From Trinickia caryophylli (GTDB taxonomy: Bacteria; Pseudomonadota; Gammaproteobacteria; Burkholderiales; Burkholderiaceae): a DNA stretch of 64,000 nt. The position numbers and the translations under genes were made by a program. The notes below the pieces were generated by a model. That model was not told the origin of the DNA, ran no database searches, and was given only the letters and a program-made list of their open reading frames with translations. The stretch is taken from NCBI RefSeq assembly GCF_034424545.1, contig NZ_CP139970.1, positions 248,001 to 312,000 of the forward strand. The letters are read 5' to 3'. This document shows, in pieces, positions 25,125 to 32,666 of this stretch (its first letter is position 1; each line of letters begins with the position of its first letter).

Positions 25125-25470
25125 CTTCTCTTTCCTGTCATGAAACTGCGTCATGCTGACGATCTTAGTGCTGCGTGCACTCCCGGCCCAAGATTCCCTG
25201 CCGACAGCGATGGCATGCGCATCCACATTCCTCATGTCGTGATATAAACACGAACAGCGGCGGGAGGTCTGAGCAGGATCAAGGTTTCGAGACATGCGGC
25301 AAAATGCGCCGCGTTGGTGCACGTGAAGCATCTATCCTTGAAACACTCCCTAGCGAATCAGGTGGCGGCGCATCGCGGCGGCTCGCGTACTGCTTTTCGC
25401 ATCGTGCAGTTCGCGCATCGAGTCATGTGCCGGTCGTCACCCCATTCGCATCCGATTGCAGGAGATCACC
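25125..25470. promoter_or_regulatory. Control region between nnrS and a small hypothetical gene
   Basis: It holds a perfect 5-bp inverted repeat TCGTG-N7-CACGA at 25237-25253 with an AT-rich centre. A partial FNR-like site lies at 25269-25282 (minus strand TTGATCCTGCTCAG, last base off consensus). AGGAGA at 25460-25465 is the ribosome binding site of the small + strand gene. Otherwise no gene is supported. Confidence 0.45.
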
Positions 25471-25671
25471 ATGCTCAGCCCGCACGAATTCGCCACGTTG
25501 CTACTCGTCGATAGCGACCTGGATCCCACCGATCTCAATCGCGAGGATCTGGCCGCGCTCGTCGAGCGACAACTTGTCGCGCTCGAGCGCCCGGCGTCGG
25601 GGCACGCGCAACCCAAGCTCACCGCCGACGGCCAACTCCTTCTCAAAGCCGTCGCGACGACACGGCACTGA
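25471..25671 (+). CDS. Small conserved hypothetical protein
   Basis: A 66-residue acidic protein, MLSPHEFATLLLVDSDLDPT onward, with a predicted helix ALVERQLVALERPASGH and a short C-terminal segment LTADGQLLLKAVA. AGGAGA 6 bases upstream of the ATG at 25471 supports translation. The layout resembles small proteins I recall as common in Burkholderia genomes with no known role. The second half has a MarR/wHTH-wing-like pattern, but at this size no function can be given. It has no signal peptide or membrane segment. Confidence 0.6.
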   Translation: MLSPHEFATLLLVDSDLDPTDLNREDLAALVERQLVALERPASGHAQPKLTADGQLLLKAVATTRH

Positions 25672-26171
25672 AATGCGCCGAGGGCCCTCGCGGCGCCCCG
25701 GCCTCTCCGGTCACCTATTTGGGCACCTGTCGCCGCTCGTGACGCGAACCGGTTCCGATGGAATGCTCCGCGGCATGCATCCCTTGCCCTGGCCATAGCA
25801 GGCCGCCAATCGTCCTCGCCCACTGCCTCGCCAGAGCGCTATTAGTTTCGCGCCGTTAGTTTCGTGCCGTTATATGGAGCCGAGCGCGGCACACACGGCA
25901 GGCCCGTCGCGCGCACGAGAGAACAATCTGTCTATCCGTATCCGCTCGACCCAACCGCCGGTGCCACATTGAGCGAGTACTTGCACGGCAAGCCGCGCGT
26001 ACGCGATCATCTGGCAGGTTACGGTCGCGCGCGTAACCGATGATCACGCCCGGGCCCGACGATACGGCACCCGGCGCTGAACGGCCCTCCGACACGCTCG
26101 TCGCACAAACGGGCGAACGGGCTCGCGTCGTCGAGGTTCGGTTTCGCGCTCGACTTGCTCGAGGAGACGAC
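25672..26171. other. 500-bp gene-free stretch with short repeats
   Basis: No supported gene. Two consecutive 14-bp copies TAGTTTCGCGCCGT / TAGTTTCGTGCCGT lie at 25843-25870, followed by an AT-rich TTATAT. An inverted repeat GGTTACG-N8-CGTAACC is at 26017-26038. An open frame runs upstream of the hydrolase start but has no ribosome binding site. GAGGAGA at 26161-26167 marks the start of the next gene. Confidence 0.45.
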
Positions 26172-27002
26172 ATGAAGCCCTCGGTCCGCATCGCCTTGCT
26201 CTCGGTCGCGGGGGCGGCTGTGGCCGGCTATGGTTCGGCGCTCGCCACGCTGCTCTGGCTGCAAGGCCGCCTCATCTATCCGCTCGAGCGCATCCGCGAC
26301 GTCCCGCCGAATCCGGCTGCCGACCGGCTCGAACGCGTGACCGTCACGACGCGCGACGGCCTCGCGCTGGCCGTTCGCTACCGGCCGCCGACCGCGCCCG
26401 ACAAGCCGGCAGTCGTGCTCTTTCACGGCAATGGCGAAGATCTTTCGCAGCGCGCGCACATCGCCCACGACCTGATCGCGGGCGGCTACGGCGTATTGCT
26501 CGCCGAATACCGCGGCTATGGCGGCAATCCCGGCAAGCCGCACGAAGCCGGCTTGTACGCCGACGGGCGCGCGGCGCTCGAATTCGTACTGCAACGCACG
26601 CCGCGCGTCGTCGTGCACGGCTACTCGCTGGGCTCGGGCATCGCCGTGCAACTGGCCACCGAGTTTCCGATCGACGCTTTGATCCTCGAGGCGCCGTTCA
26701 CTTCGATGGTCGATGTCGCCTGCGCACGCTATCCTTACATGCCGGTACGCTGGCTGCTGCGCGACCGCTACGACAACCGCGCGAAGATCGGCGCGGTCAG
26801 CGCGCCCGTGCTCATATACGGCGGCGATACCGATGGCGTCATTCCTCCGCGCCACTTCGCCCAGCTCTTCGCCGCAGTACGCTCGCCGCGGCGGCTCGTG
26901 ATCGTCGAGGGCGCCGATCACGTCGATGTCTGGACGCGGGGCGGCCGCGCGCACGTACTGGCTTTTCTCGACGGGCTCGGCGGGCGGCTCGCGTCCGGAT
27001 GA
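26172..27002 (+). CDS. Membrane-anchored alpha/beta hydrolase (ABHD13/BEM46-like)
   Basis: A 276-residue protein. An N-terminal hydrophobic segment (residues 6-30, uncleaved anchor or signal) precedes the hydrolase core. The oxyanion-side motif is VVLFHGNGEDLSQRAH, then LLAEYRGYGGNPGKPHE, and the nucleophile elbow is VHGYSLGSGIAVQLA (Ser in YSLGS). The catalytic Asp is in YGGDTDGVIPP and the His in EGADHVDVW. The active site would face the periplasm. Substrates of this family are mostly unknown. GAGGAGA precedes the ATG at 26172. It lies 92 bp before the synthase-like gene and could be cotranscribed with it. Confidence 0.83.
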   Translation: MKPSVRIALLSVAGAAVAGYGSALATLLWLQGRLIYPLERIRDVPPNPAADRLERVTVTTRDGLALAVRYRPPTAPDKPAVVLFHGNGEDLSQRAHIAHDLIAGGYGVLLAEYRGYGGNPGKPHEAGLYADGRAALEFVLQRTPRVVVHGYSLGSGIAVQLATEFPIDALILEAPFTSMVDVACARYPYMPVRWLLRDRYDNRAKIGAVSAPVLIYGGDTDGVIPPRHFAQLFAAVRSPRRLVIVEGADHVDVWTRGGRAHVLAFLDGLGGRLASG

Positions 27003-27094
27003 ACCCCTTGCCGGACGCCGCGGGAGCGCCGCATCGCCAGCGGATGAGGTAGTATCCGCACTCCATCGTTTGCGTCGCTTCAGGCTTTTCCGAC

Positions 27095-27955
27095 GTGTCA
27101 CAAGAATCGAACCCCACCTCCGATAACTTCGACGAGTACTGCGCGCAAAAAGCGGCGCCGCCTGGCTCGAGCGTCTATTACGCGCTGCGTCAGGCACCGC
27201 TCGCCCGTCAGCCGCTGTTGACGGCGCTTTTCGCGCTGCGGCGAGAACTCGAGCAGACTGCCAAGGAAACGAGCGACCCCGCCATCGGCAGGACGAAGCT
27301 CGCCTGGTGGCAGCAGGAGCTTGCCGCACTGGCGCAAGGGCGTCCGTCACACCCGGTTTCGATCGCACTGGCCACGCATCGCCCGGACATCGGCGACGAA
27401 GCCGAGACGCTGCAAGCGCTCGTGGCCGGCTATGAGATGGATCTCAATCAGGCGCGCTATCTGGACTTCGCCAACCTGCGCGGCTATATCGACAAGGTGG
27501 GCGGCGCCTTCGCCAGCGCGGTCGCGCGTGCCACCGCTCGCGACCCTTCTGCTGCGGCTTCATGGGCGCGCCCGATCGGCAACGCGCTGATGCTGGCGGA
27601 GCTCGTGCAGGAACTCGGCAACGATGCGCGGCATGGCCGCGTCTATGTGCCGATCGACGAGTTGCAGCGGTTCCAGGTGACCGCGGCGGAGTTGATCAAT
27701 CGCCGCTACAGCCCCGCATTCACCGAACTGATGCGATTCCAGACGGAGCGCGCGAGAGACGCGATACGCGCCGGGCTCGAAGGCATCCCGGCTGCCGAGC
27801 GCCGAACGCAGCGAACGCTGCGCGCGCAATCGGCGATGGCGATCTCGTTGCTCGACGAGATCGAGCGCGACGGCTATCAGGTGCTGCACCAGCGCATCGC
27901 GCTCACGCCGATCCGCAAGCTCTGGATTGCCTGGCGCGCGGCTCGCGCGCGCTAG
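27095..27955 (+). CDS. Squalene/phytoene synthase-like protein, probably non-catalytic
   Basis: A 286-residue all-helical isoprenoid-synthase fold, recognisable from SVYYALRQAPLARQPLLTAL, ALRRELEQ, RTKLAWWQQEL and the LGNDARHGRVYVP region. The first catalytic Asp-rich motif (DDxxDE in active enzymes) reads EQTAKE at residues 53-58. The second (DxxxD) reads E173-x3-D177, and the substrate-tunnel motif is also changed (GYIDKVGGAF). Prenyl diphosphate condensation is therefore unlikely. Catalytically dead homologues include NDUFAF6, a respiratory complex I assembly factor; a comparable role is inference only. It starts with GTG at 27095. No hopanoid or carotenoid genes are nearby. Confidence 0.75.
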   Translation: MSQESNPTSDNFDEYCAQKAAPPGSSVYYALRQAPLARQPLLTALFALRRELEQTAKETSDPAIGRTKLAWWQQELAALAQGRPSHPVSIALATHRPDIGDEAETLQALVAGYEMDLNQARYLDFANLRGYIDKVGGAFASAVARATARDPSAAASWARPIGNALMLAELVQELGNDARHGRVYVPIDELQRFQVTAAELINRRYSPAFTELMRFQTERARDAIRAGLEGIPAAERRTQRTLRAQSAMAISLLDEIERDGYQVLHQRIALTPIRKLWIAWRAARAR

Positions 27956-27987
27956 TAAGTGGCTGAAGAACCGATGAAGCGCCGCGT

Positions 27988-28317
27988 TCAGCGCTTGTAG
28001 ATTTCGCGCACGGCGTCTTCGATGTGCTGACGCAGCAGCCGCCGCTCCTCGGGTGTCAGGTGCCCGTCGCGCTGCTGGCTGTCGAAGTCCAGCAGCGTGT
28101 TGGTGCGTACGATCGGGGCAGAGGCGGCGCTTGCGCCGTGCTGACGCTGCGCGGCGGCGTTGCGCCGGGCGGGAACGGACGGGTGCGGCTCGGGCGCGCC
28201 GCGCCGTTGCGGCGTTTGCGCTTCGACATCGAGCGACCCGACGGTGCCAACGAGCGCGCCGGCGATCGCGATCGCGAAGACCTGCGCCCGCATGCGCGGC
28301 CACGCTACCACCGTCAT
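27988..28317 (-). CDS. Small exported hypothetical protein
   Basis: A 109-residue protein with a signal peptide (VVAWPRMRAQVFAIAIAGAL, cleavage probably after VEAQ near residue 33). A low-complexity linker follows (Pro/Arg/Ala-rich, PQRRGAPEPHPSVPARRNAA). The C-terminal helix LTPEERRLLRQHIEDAVREI resembles the short helix found in other small exported Burkholderiaceae proteins. AAGGGAACAAG sets the ATG at 28317 rather than 28341. It is convergent with the synthase-like gene, whose stop is 33 bp away. The function is unknown; it is likely periplasmic. Confidence 0.65.
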   Translation of the reverse strand: MTVVAWPRMRAQVFAIAIAGALVGTVGSLDVEAQTPQRRGAPEPHPSVPARRNAAAQRQHGASAASAPIVRTNTLLDFDSQQRDGHLTPEERRLLRQHIEDAVREIYKR

Positions 28318-28492
28318 CTTGTTCCCTTCGTCATGCGGCAAACGGCTACCTCGAATTACGTGTGCTGGCGCCCGTCAGAACGCGGAGCGCATAAAAAGTG
28401 TTTATCTGTCGAAGTATCCACCGAAGAGGCGCCATCCGTGAAGCAGTTTATGTGCGCCCTGTTTACGGCACCCCTCCGAGCGGGGTAAATTT

Positions 28493-28516
28493 TGTAACGG
28501 ACTGTTACTCCATAAT
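28493..28516 (+). promoter_or_regulatory. ompR promoter with OmpR-like direct repeat
   Basis: TGTAAC-N4-TGTTAC (28493-28508) is a 10-bp-spaced direct repeat of the form bound by OmpR/PhoP-family regulators. CATAAT (28511-28516), a 5/6 match to the -10 box, follows at once, and no good -35 is present. This fits activator-dependent, possibly autoregulated, expression of ompR-envZ. Confidence 0.5.
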
Positions 28517-28561
28517 TCGGACTTTCCCGTCCCTCTTTGCAATCGCGCTAAGATGCCGCCC

Positions 28562-29287
28562 ATGGAAACGAAAAACCCCTCGAAGATTCTCGTCGTCGAC
28601 GACGACCCGCGCTTGCGCGACCTGCTGCGCCGCTACCTGGGCGAGCAGGGCTTCAACGTCTACGTGGCGGAAAACGCCCCCGCGATGAACAAGCTCTGGG
28701 TACGCGAGCGGTTCGACCTTCTCGTGCTCGACCTGATGCTGCCCGGCGAAGACGGCCTTTCGATCTGCCGGCGCCTGCGCGGCAGCAACGACCGCACGCC
28801 GATCATCATGCTCACGGCCAAGGGCGAGGACGTCGATCGTATCGTCGGCCTGGAGATGGGTGCGGACGACTACCTGCCCAAGCCGTTCAACCCGCGCGAG
28901 CTTGTCGCGCGGATTCACGCCGTATTGCGGCGGCAGGCGCCGTCCGAGCTGCCCGGCGCGCCCTCGGAAACCACCGAAGTGTTCGAGTTCGGCGACTTTG
29001 CGCTCAACCTCGCCACGCGTACGCTGACGAAGGCGGGCCAGGAAATTCCGCTCACTACCGGCGAGTTCTCGGTGCTCAAGGTGTTCGCGCGCCATCCGCG
29101 CCAGCCGCTGTCGCGCGAAAAACTGATGGAGCTCGCGCGTGGGCGCGAATACGAAGTGTTCGATCGCAGCCTCGACGTGCAGATATCCCGCCTGCGCAAA
29201 CTGATCGAAGTCGATCCGAGCAGCCCACGCTTCATCCAGACCGTCTGGGGTCTCGGCTACGTCTTCATCCCCGACGGCTCGGCGTGA
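28562..29287 (+). CDS. ompR: OmpR response regulator
   Basis: A 241-residue response regulator. The receiver domain (residues 8-120) has the acidic pocket VVDDDPRL, the phospho-acceptor Asp in LLVLDLMLPGEDG, Thr in MLTAKGED and Lys in DDYLPKPFNP. The C-terminal OmpR/PhoB winged helix (about 145-238) contains LTTGEFSVLKVFARHPRQPL and VWGLGYVFIP. It answers osmotic or envelope signals from EnvZ and controls porins and other genes. The ATG at 28562 (METKNPSKILVVDD) is preferred over 28553 by similarity to other Burkholderia OmpR. The sensor gene follows after 49 bp. Confidence 0.9.
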   Translation: METKNPSKILVVDDDPRLRDLLRRYLGEQGFNVYVAENAPAMNKLWVRERFDLLVLDLMLPGEDGLSICRRLRGSNDRTPIIMLTAKGEDVDRIVGLEMGADDYLPKPFNPRELVARIHAVLRRQAPSELPGAPSETTEVFEFGDFALNLATRTLTKAGQEIPLTTGEFSVLKVFARHPRQPLSREKLMELARGREYEVFDRSLDVQISRLRKLIEVDPSSPRFIQTVWGLGYVFIPDGSA

Positions 29288-29336
29288 CGCGCGCCGTGCC
29301 CAATTTGCCGTCTCGCCCTTGCTTCCAGTAGGCCCC

Positions 29337-30686
29337 ATGCGGATCGACCGGCGTTTTCTCGCCAACGTCTTCGGGGGCCTTTTCTGGCGCACGTTCCTGC
29401 TGATCGCCCTGCTCATCGCGGTGAGCCTGGCTGCATGGTTTCAGAGCTTTCGGGTGATCGAGCGCGAACCGCGCGCCCAGCGCGTCGCCCTGCAACTCGT
29501 GGCGATCGTCAAGCTCACGCGTACGGCGCTGCTCTATTCCGATCCCGACTTGCGCAGGGCGTTGCTGCAAGACCTCGAAAGCAATGAAGGGGTGCGCGTC
29601 TACCCGCGCGAAACCACTGACAAATTCACGCTGCAGCCCGACGAATCGTTGAACCGGCTCATCGAGCACGACATCCGCGGCCGGCTCGGAGACGACACGA
29701 TCATCGCTCAGTCGGTCAACGACATCGCCGGCGTGTGGATCAGCTTCAAGATCGACGATGACGATTACTGGGTCGCGCTCGATCGGGAGCAACTCGACAG
29801 TGTGACGGGGCTGCAATGGGCCGGCTGGGGTGTCTTCGCGCTCGCGCTGTCGCTCTTCGGCGCAGCCTTCATCACGAGCCTCGTCAACCGGCCCTTTGCA
29901 CGGCTCGCGGCGGCTGCCCGCAAGGTGGGCTCGGGCCAGTCACCGGAGCCGTTGCCGGAGCGCGGCCTGGGCGTGGCGGCGGAAACCAACCGCAGCTTCA
30001 ACCAGATGGTGCAGGACCTCGAACAGCTCGAGGCCGATCGTGCGCTGATGCTGGCCGGCATCTCGCACGACCTGCGCACCCCGCTGGCTCGCCTGCGCCT
30101 CGAAACCGAAATGAGCCCCTCCGACCAGACAACGAAGGATGCGATGATCGACGACATCGAACAGATGGACATGATCATCGGGCGCTTCCTCGATTACGCG
30201 CGGCCAGTGCAGCGAACGTCCGAATCCGTCGATCTGTCGCATATCGTCGCCGAGATGAGTGCGCGCATGGCCAGCGAGGACGGCGTGCGCATCATCACCC
30301 GGCTCGCGCCGTCGGCTGTCATCGAAGCCGATCCTACCGACGTGCGCCGCGTGGTCGGCAACTTGCTGGAAAACGCCAGGAAGTACGGGCATAGCGAGGC
30401 GGATGGCATTCCTCACATCATGCTCGAGACACGCGTGTCGCATTCGCGCGTCGAGTTGTCGGTCCTCGACGAAGGTCCCGGCATTCCGGAAGACCAGCTC
30501 GGGCTCGTCACGCGACCGTTTTACCGGGTCGACTCGGCGCGCAGCCAGGCGAACGGCACGGGCCTCGGCATGGCCATCGTGCAAAGGCTCGTCAGCCGCT
30601 ACCGTGGCACGCTGCGGCTGCGCAACCGCACGCCAGGGCCGGGACTCGAGGTCACCATCGAGTTTCCGCTGGCGAAAAACGGCTAG
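29337..30686 (+). CDS. envZ: EnvZ-type sensor histidine kinase
   Basis: A 449-residue inner-membrane kinase. TM1 is at about residues 13-35 (GLFWRTFLLIALLIAVSLAA), then a periplasmic domain of about 130 residues, TM2 at about 160-183 (WAGWGVFALALSLFGAAFIT) and HAMP. The HisKA H-box is AGISHDLRTPLARLRLETEM. ATPase boxes are the N box (VVGNLLENARKYG), G1 (VLDEGPGIPE) and G2 (ANGTGLGMAIV). It phosphorylates and dephosphorylates OmpR. ATG 29337 is preferred over a TTG 18 bases upstream. The gene ends 197 bp before ahpC. Confidence 0.9.
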   Translation: MRIDRRFLANVFGGLFWRTFLLIALLIAVSLAAWFQSFRVIEREPRAQRVALQLVAIVKLTRTALLYSDPDLRRALLQDLESNEGVRVYPRETTDKFTLQPDESLNRLIEHDIRGRLGDDTIIAQSVNDIAGVWISFKIDDDDYWVALDREQLDSVTGLQWAGWGVFALALSLFGAAFITSLVNRPFARLAAAARKVGSGQSPEPLPERGLGVAAETNRSFNQMVQDLEQLEADRALMLAGISHDLRTPLARLRLETEMSPSDQTTKDAMIDDIEQMDMIIGRFLDYARPVQRTSESVDLSHIVAEMSARMASEDGVRIITRLAPSAVIEADPTDVRRVVGNLLENARKYGHSEADGIPHIMLETRVSHSRVELSVLDEGPGIPEDQLGLVTRPFYRVDSARSQANGTGLGMAIVQRLVSRYRGTLRLRNRTPGPGLEVTIEFPLAKNG

Positions 30687-30768
30687 GAACGGCCACGCGG
30701 GCGCCGCGGATGCGAGATCGGGCCTTGCGAATCGCAACGGCAAGGCGACCCGCCACGGTAGACAAAGC

Positions 30769-30800
30769 CTATTGATAACAAAATCCAATAGCAGTATAGT
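30769..30800 (+). promoter_or_regulatory. ahpC promoter inside a 23-bp palindrome (probable OxyR site)
   Basis: TTGATA (30772-30777), a 17-bp spacer and TATAGT (30795-30800) make a near-consensus sigma-70 promoter. The -35 side lies within CTATTG-N11-CAATAG (30769-30791), a LysR-type palindrome of the kind OxyR binds (ATAG/CTAT half-sites). Peroxide control of ahpC-ahpD by OxyR is the simplest reading. Overlap with the -35 box would let the reduced form repress. Confidence 0.65.
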
Positions 30801-30808
30801 GTCGCCCC

Positions 30809-30826
30809 TGTAACGCGTTCGTTACA
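30809..30826. promoter_or_regulatory. Second palindrome at the ahpC transcription start
   Basis: TGTAACG-CGTT-CGTTACA is a perfect 7-bp inverted repeat lying 8-26 bp after the -10 box, where a repressor would block initiation or early elongation. The protein that binds is not identified. Confidence 0.45.
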
Positions 30827-30883
30827 GCGACCGAGTAACTTTGAAGAGCGCAGTTTTTTCAACCCCTACACAGGAGTCACTGC

Positions 30884-31432
30884 ATGAAAACCGTGGGCGA
30901 TAAACTGGAAGCGTTCACCGTCACCGCCGCCAAGCCGGGCTTCAACAATCATGAAGAAAACGGCCAGTCGGCGTTTGAAGAAATCACCGAACAGTCGTTC
31001 CCGGGCAAGTGGAAAATCATCTATTTCTACCCGAAGGACTTCACGTTCGTGTGCCCGACCGAAATCGTCGAATTCGCGAAGCTGCAAAAGGACTTCGAAG
31101 AGCGCGACGCCGTTCTGCTCGGCGGCAGCTCGGACAACGAATTCGTCAAGCTCGCATGGCGCCGCGAACACAAGGACCTCGACAAACTGAACCACTACGG
31201 CTTCGGCGACGTGCGCGGCGAGCTCATCGATCAACTCGGCGTGCGTGACAAGGAAGCGGGCGTTGCCCTGCGCGCCACGTTCATCGTCGATCCCGACAAC
31301 ACGATCCAGCACGTATCGGTGAACAACCTCAACGTCGGCCGCAGCCCGCAGGAAATCCTGCGTATTCTCGACGGCCTCCAGACCGACGAGCTCTGCCCTT
31401 GCAACCGCGCTGTCGGCGGCGCCACGCTGTAA
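30884..31432 (+). CDS. ahpC: Alkyl hydroperoxide reductase AhpC (2-Cys peroxiredoxin)
   Basis: A 182-residue peroxiredoxin. The peroxidatic Cys is C57 in KDFTFVCPTEIVEF. The resolving Cys lies in ELCPCNRAVGG (C171/C173), with the extra Cys of the AhpC/AhpD subgroup. It reduces H2O2, organic peroxides and peroxynitrite in the cytoplasm. The partner is AhpD, encoded 73 bp downstream; no ahpF flavoprotein gene is present. Electrons thus come through AhpD, probably from a lipoylated protein, as in Mycobacterium. ACAGGAG precedes the ATG at 30884. The promoter carries two palindromes. Confidence 0.95.
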   Translation: MKTVGDKLEAFTVTAAKPGFNNHEENGQSAFEEITEQSFPGKWKIIYFYPKDFTFVCPTEIVEFAKLQKDFEERDAVLLGGSSDNEFVKLAWRREHKDLDKLNHYGFGDVRGELIDQLGVRDKEAGVALRATFIVDPDNTIQHVSVNNLNVGRSPQEILRILDGLQTDELCPCNRAVGGATL

Positions 31433-31447
31433 GCCGCTCAGGCACCG

Positions 31448-31480
31448 AGCCCGCTATGCTTGCAGCCGGCGGGCTTTTTT
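31448..31480 (+). terminator. Intrinsic terminator between ahpC and ahpD
   Basis: The stem GCCCGC (31449-31454) / GCGGGC (31469-31474) is followed by TTTTTT at 31475-31480. It probably ends most ahpC transcripts while letting some read through into ahpD, giving more peroxidase than reductase. Confidence 0.75.
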
Positions 31481-31505
31481 ATCGAATCACCGATAGGAGT
31501 TATCA

Positions 31506-32033
31506 ATGGAATTCTTGTCTGCGATTAAGGCGCGTATCCCCGATTACGCCAAGGACATCCGACTGAACCTCGACGGCACCATTGCACGCTCGTCGCTCGA
31601 GGGCAACGACGCGGTGGGGGTGGCACTGGCCGCCGCTTTCGCCGCCAGGTGCACCGTGATCGTGGATGCCATCAAGGCCGCGGGCGTGTTGTCGCCCGAA
31701 GAACTCAACGGCGCGCTGACCGCCGCGGCGCTGATGGGCATGAACACCGTCTGGTATCCGTACGTGGAGATGGCGGGCGACGCGGATCTGAAGACGCAGC
31801 GCGCCGAACTTCGCATGACGGCCTACGCCAGCCATGGCGGTGTCGACAAGCGCCGCTTCGAGATGTATGCCCTCGCCGCATCGATCATCGGCAAGTGCCA
31901 CTTTTGCGTCAGCTCGCACTATGCGTTGCTGAAAAACGAGCAGGGCATGTCGGCGCAGCAGTTGCGCGACGTCGGGCGCATCGCGGCCGTCGTCAACGCG
32001 GCGGCGCAGGTCATCCAAATGGAAGCGAAATAA
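31506..32033 (+). CDS. ahpD: AhpD alkylhydroperoxidase-type reductant of AhpC
   Basis: A 175-residue all-helical protein of full AhpD length. The catalytic set is visible: E119 (RRFEMYALAAS), C131-H-F-C134 and H138 (GKCHFCVSSHY). AhpD reduces AhpC through this CXXC pair and itself has weak peroxidase activity. GATAGGAG lies upstream of the ATG at 31506. It has no separate promoter that I can see, so its expression should depend on read-through of the ahpC terminator. Its stop is followed directly by a terminator shared with convergent ispF. Confidence 0.93.
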   Translation: MEFLSAIKARIPDYAKDIRLNLDGTIARSSLEGNDAVGVALAAAFAARCTVIVDAIKAAGVLSPEELNGALTAAALMGMNTVWYPYVEMAGDADLKTQRAELRMTAYASHGGVDKRRFEMYALAASIIGKCHFCVSSHYALLKNEQGMSAQQLRDVGRIAAVVNAAAQVIQMEAK

Positions 32034-32069
32034 AAGGCACGGGCTGACGCGCGCGCGCCAGCCCGTGCC
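32032..32069 (-). terminator. Terminator between convergent ahpD and ispF
   Basis: An 11-bp stem GGCACGGGCTG (32036-32046) / CAGCCCGTGCC (32059-32069). Read on the minus strand it is followed by TTTTA, so it is an intrinsic terminator for ispD-ispF. It may also stop ahpD transcripts on the + strand, where the U-run is missing. Confidence 0.75.
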
Positions 32070-32102
32070 GCTTCGACGCGCAGCGCCCCCCTTTGCAGGC
32101 CG

Positions 32103-32588
32103 TTATGCCTCGACGTGCTCCAGCAACACGACCGCCTGCGCCTCGATGCCCTCGCCTCGCCCCAGGTAGCCGAGCTTCTCGTTGGTCTTCGCTTTGACGT
32201 TCACGCGCGAAGGCGCGAGCCCGAGATCCTCGGCGATGTTCGCGCGCATGGCTTCGATGTGCGGCGCGAGCTTGGGCGCCTGCGCGATCACGGTGCTGTC
32301 GACGTTGCGGATCGAAAAGCCCGCCTGCGCGAGTCTTGCCGCGCACTCGCGCAGCAGCACGCGGCTGTTGGCGCCGGCGAAGCGCGCGTCCGTATCTGGA
32401 AAATGACGACCGATGTCCCCAAGCCCCGCTGCGCCGAAGAGCGCATCGGTGATGGCATGCAAGAGCACGTCCGCATCCGAGTGGCCTAGCAGGCCGCGCT
32501 CGTAAGGTACCGTCACGCCGCCGATGATGAGCGGGCGCCCCGGCACCAACGCGTGTACGTCGTAGCCTTGTCCGATCCTGTAGTCCAT
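32103..32588 (-). CDS. ispF: 2-C-methyl-D-erythritol 2,4-cyclodiphosphate synthase
   Basis: A 161-residue IspF of standard length. It opens [20 protein letters not shown] (zinc ligands in YDVH). It has [29 protein letters not shown], and the C-terminal [20 protein letters not shown]. It cyclises CDP-ME 2-phosphate with release of CMP in the MEP isoprenoid pathway, as a trimer with zinc and Mg/Mn. The ATG at 32588 is chosen because the conserved protein begins there; upstream ATG 32600 and TTG 32606 would add a few residues. It follows ispD after 78 bp, in the usual order. Confidence 0.95.
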   Translation of the reverse strand: MDYRIGQGYDVHALVPGRPLIIGGVTVPYERGLLGHSDADVLLHAITDALFGAAGLGDIGRHFPDTDARFAGANSRVLLRECAARLAQAGFSIRNVDSTVIAQAPKLAPHIEAMRANIAEDLGLAPSRVNVKAKTNEKLGYLGRGEGIEAQAVVLLEHVEA

Positions 32589-32619
32589 CCGTGATCCCAT
32601 TCTCAATTGTGTGAATTCG

Positions 32620-32655
32620 GTGCGGCCGGCGAGGTGCGGCCGGCGAGGTGCGGCC
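32620..32655 (+). repeat. 14-bp tandem repeat between ispD and ispF
   Basis: GTGCGGCCGGCGAG occurs at 32620-32633 and 32634-32647, followed by a third partial copy GTGCGGCC. It fills most of the ispD-ispF gap and is probably a slippage product. Confidence 0.75.
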
Positions 32656-32666
32656 CGCTGGCCGCC

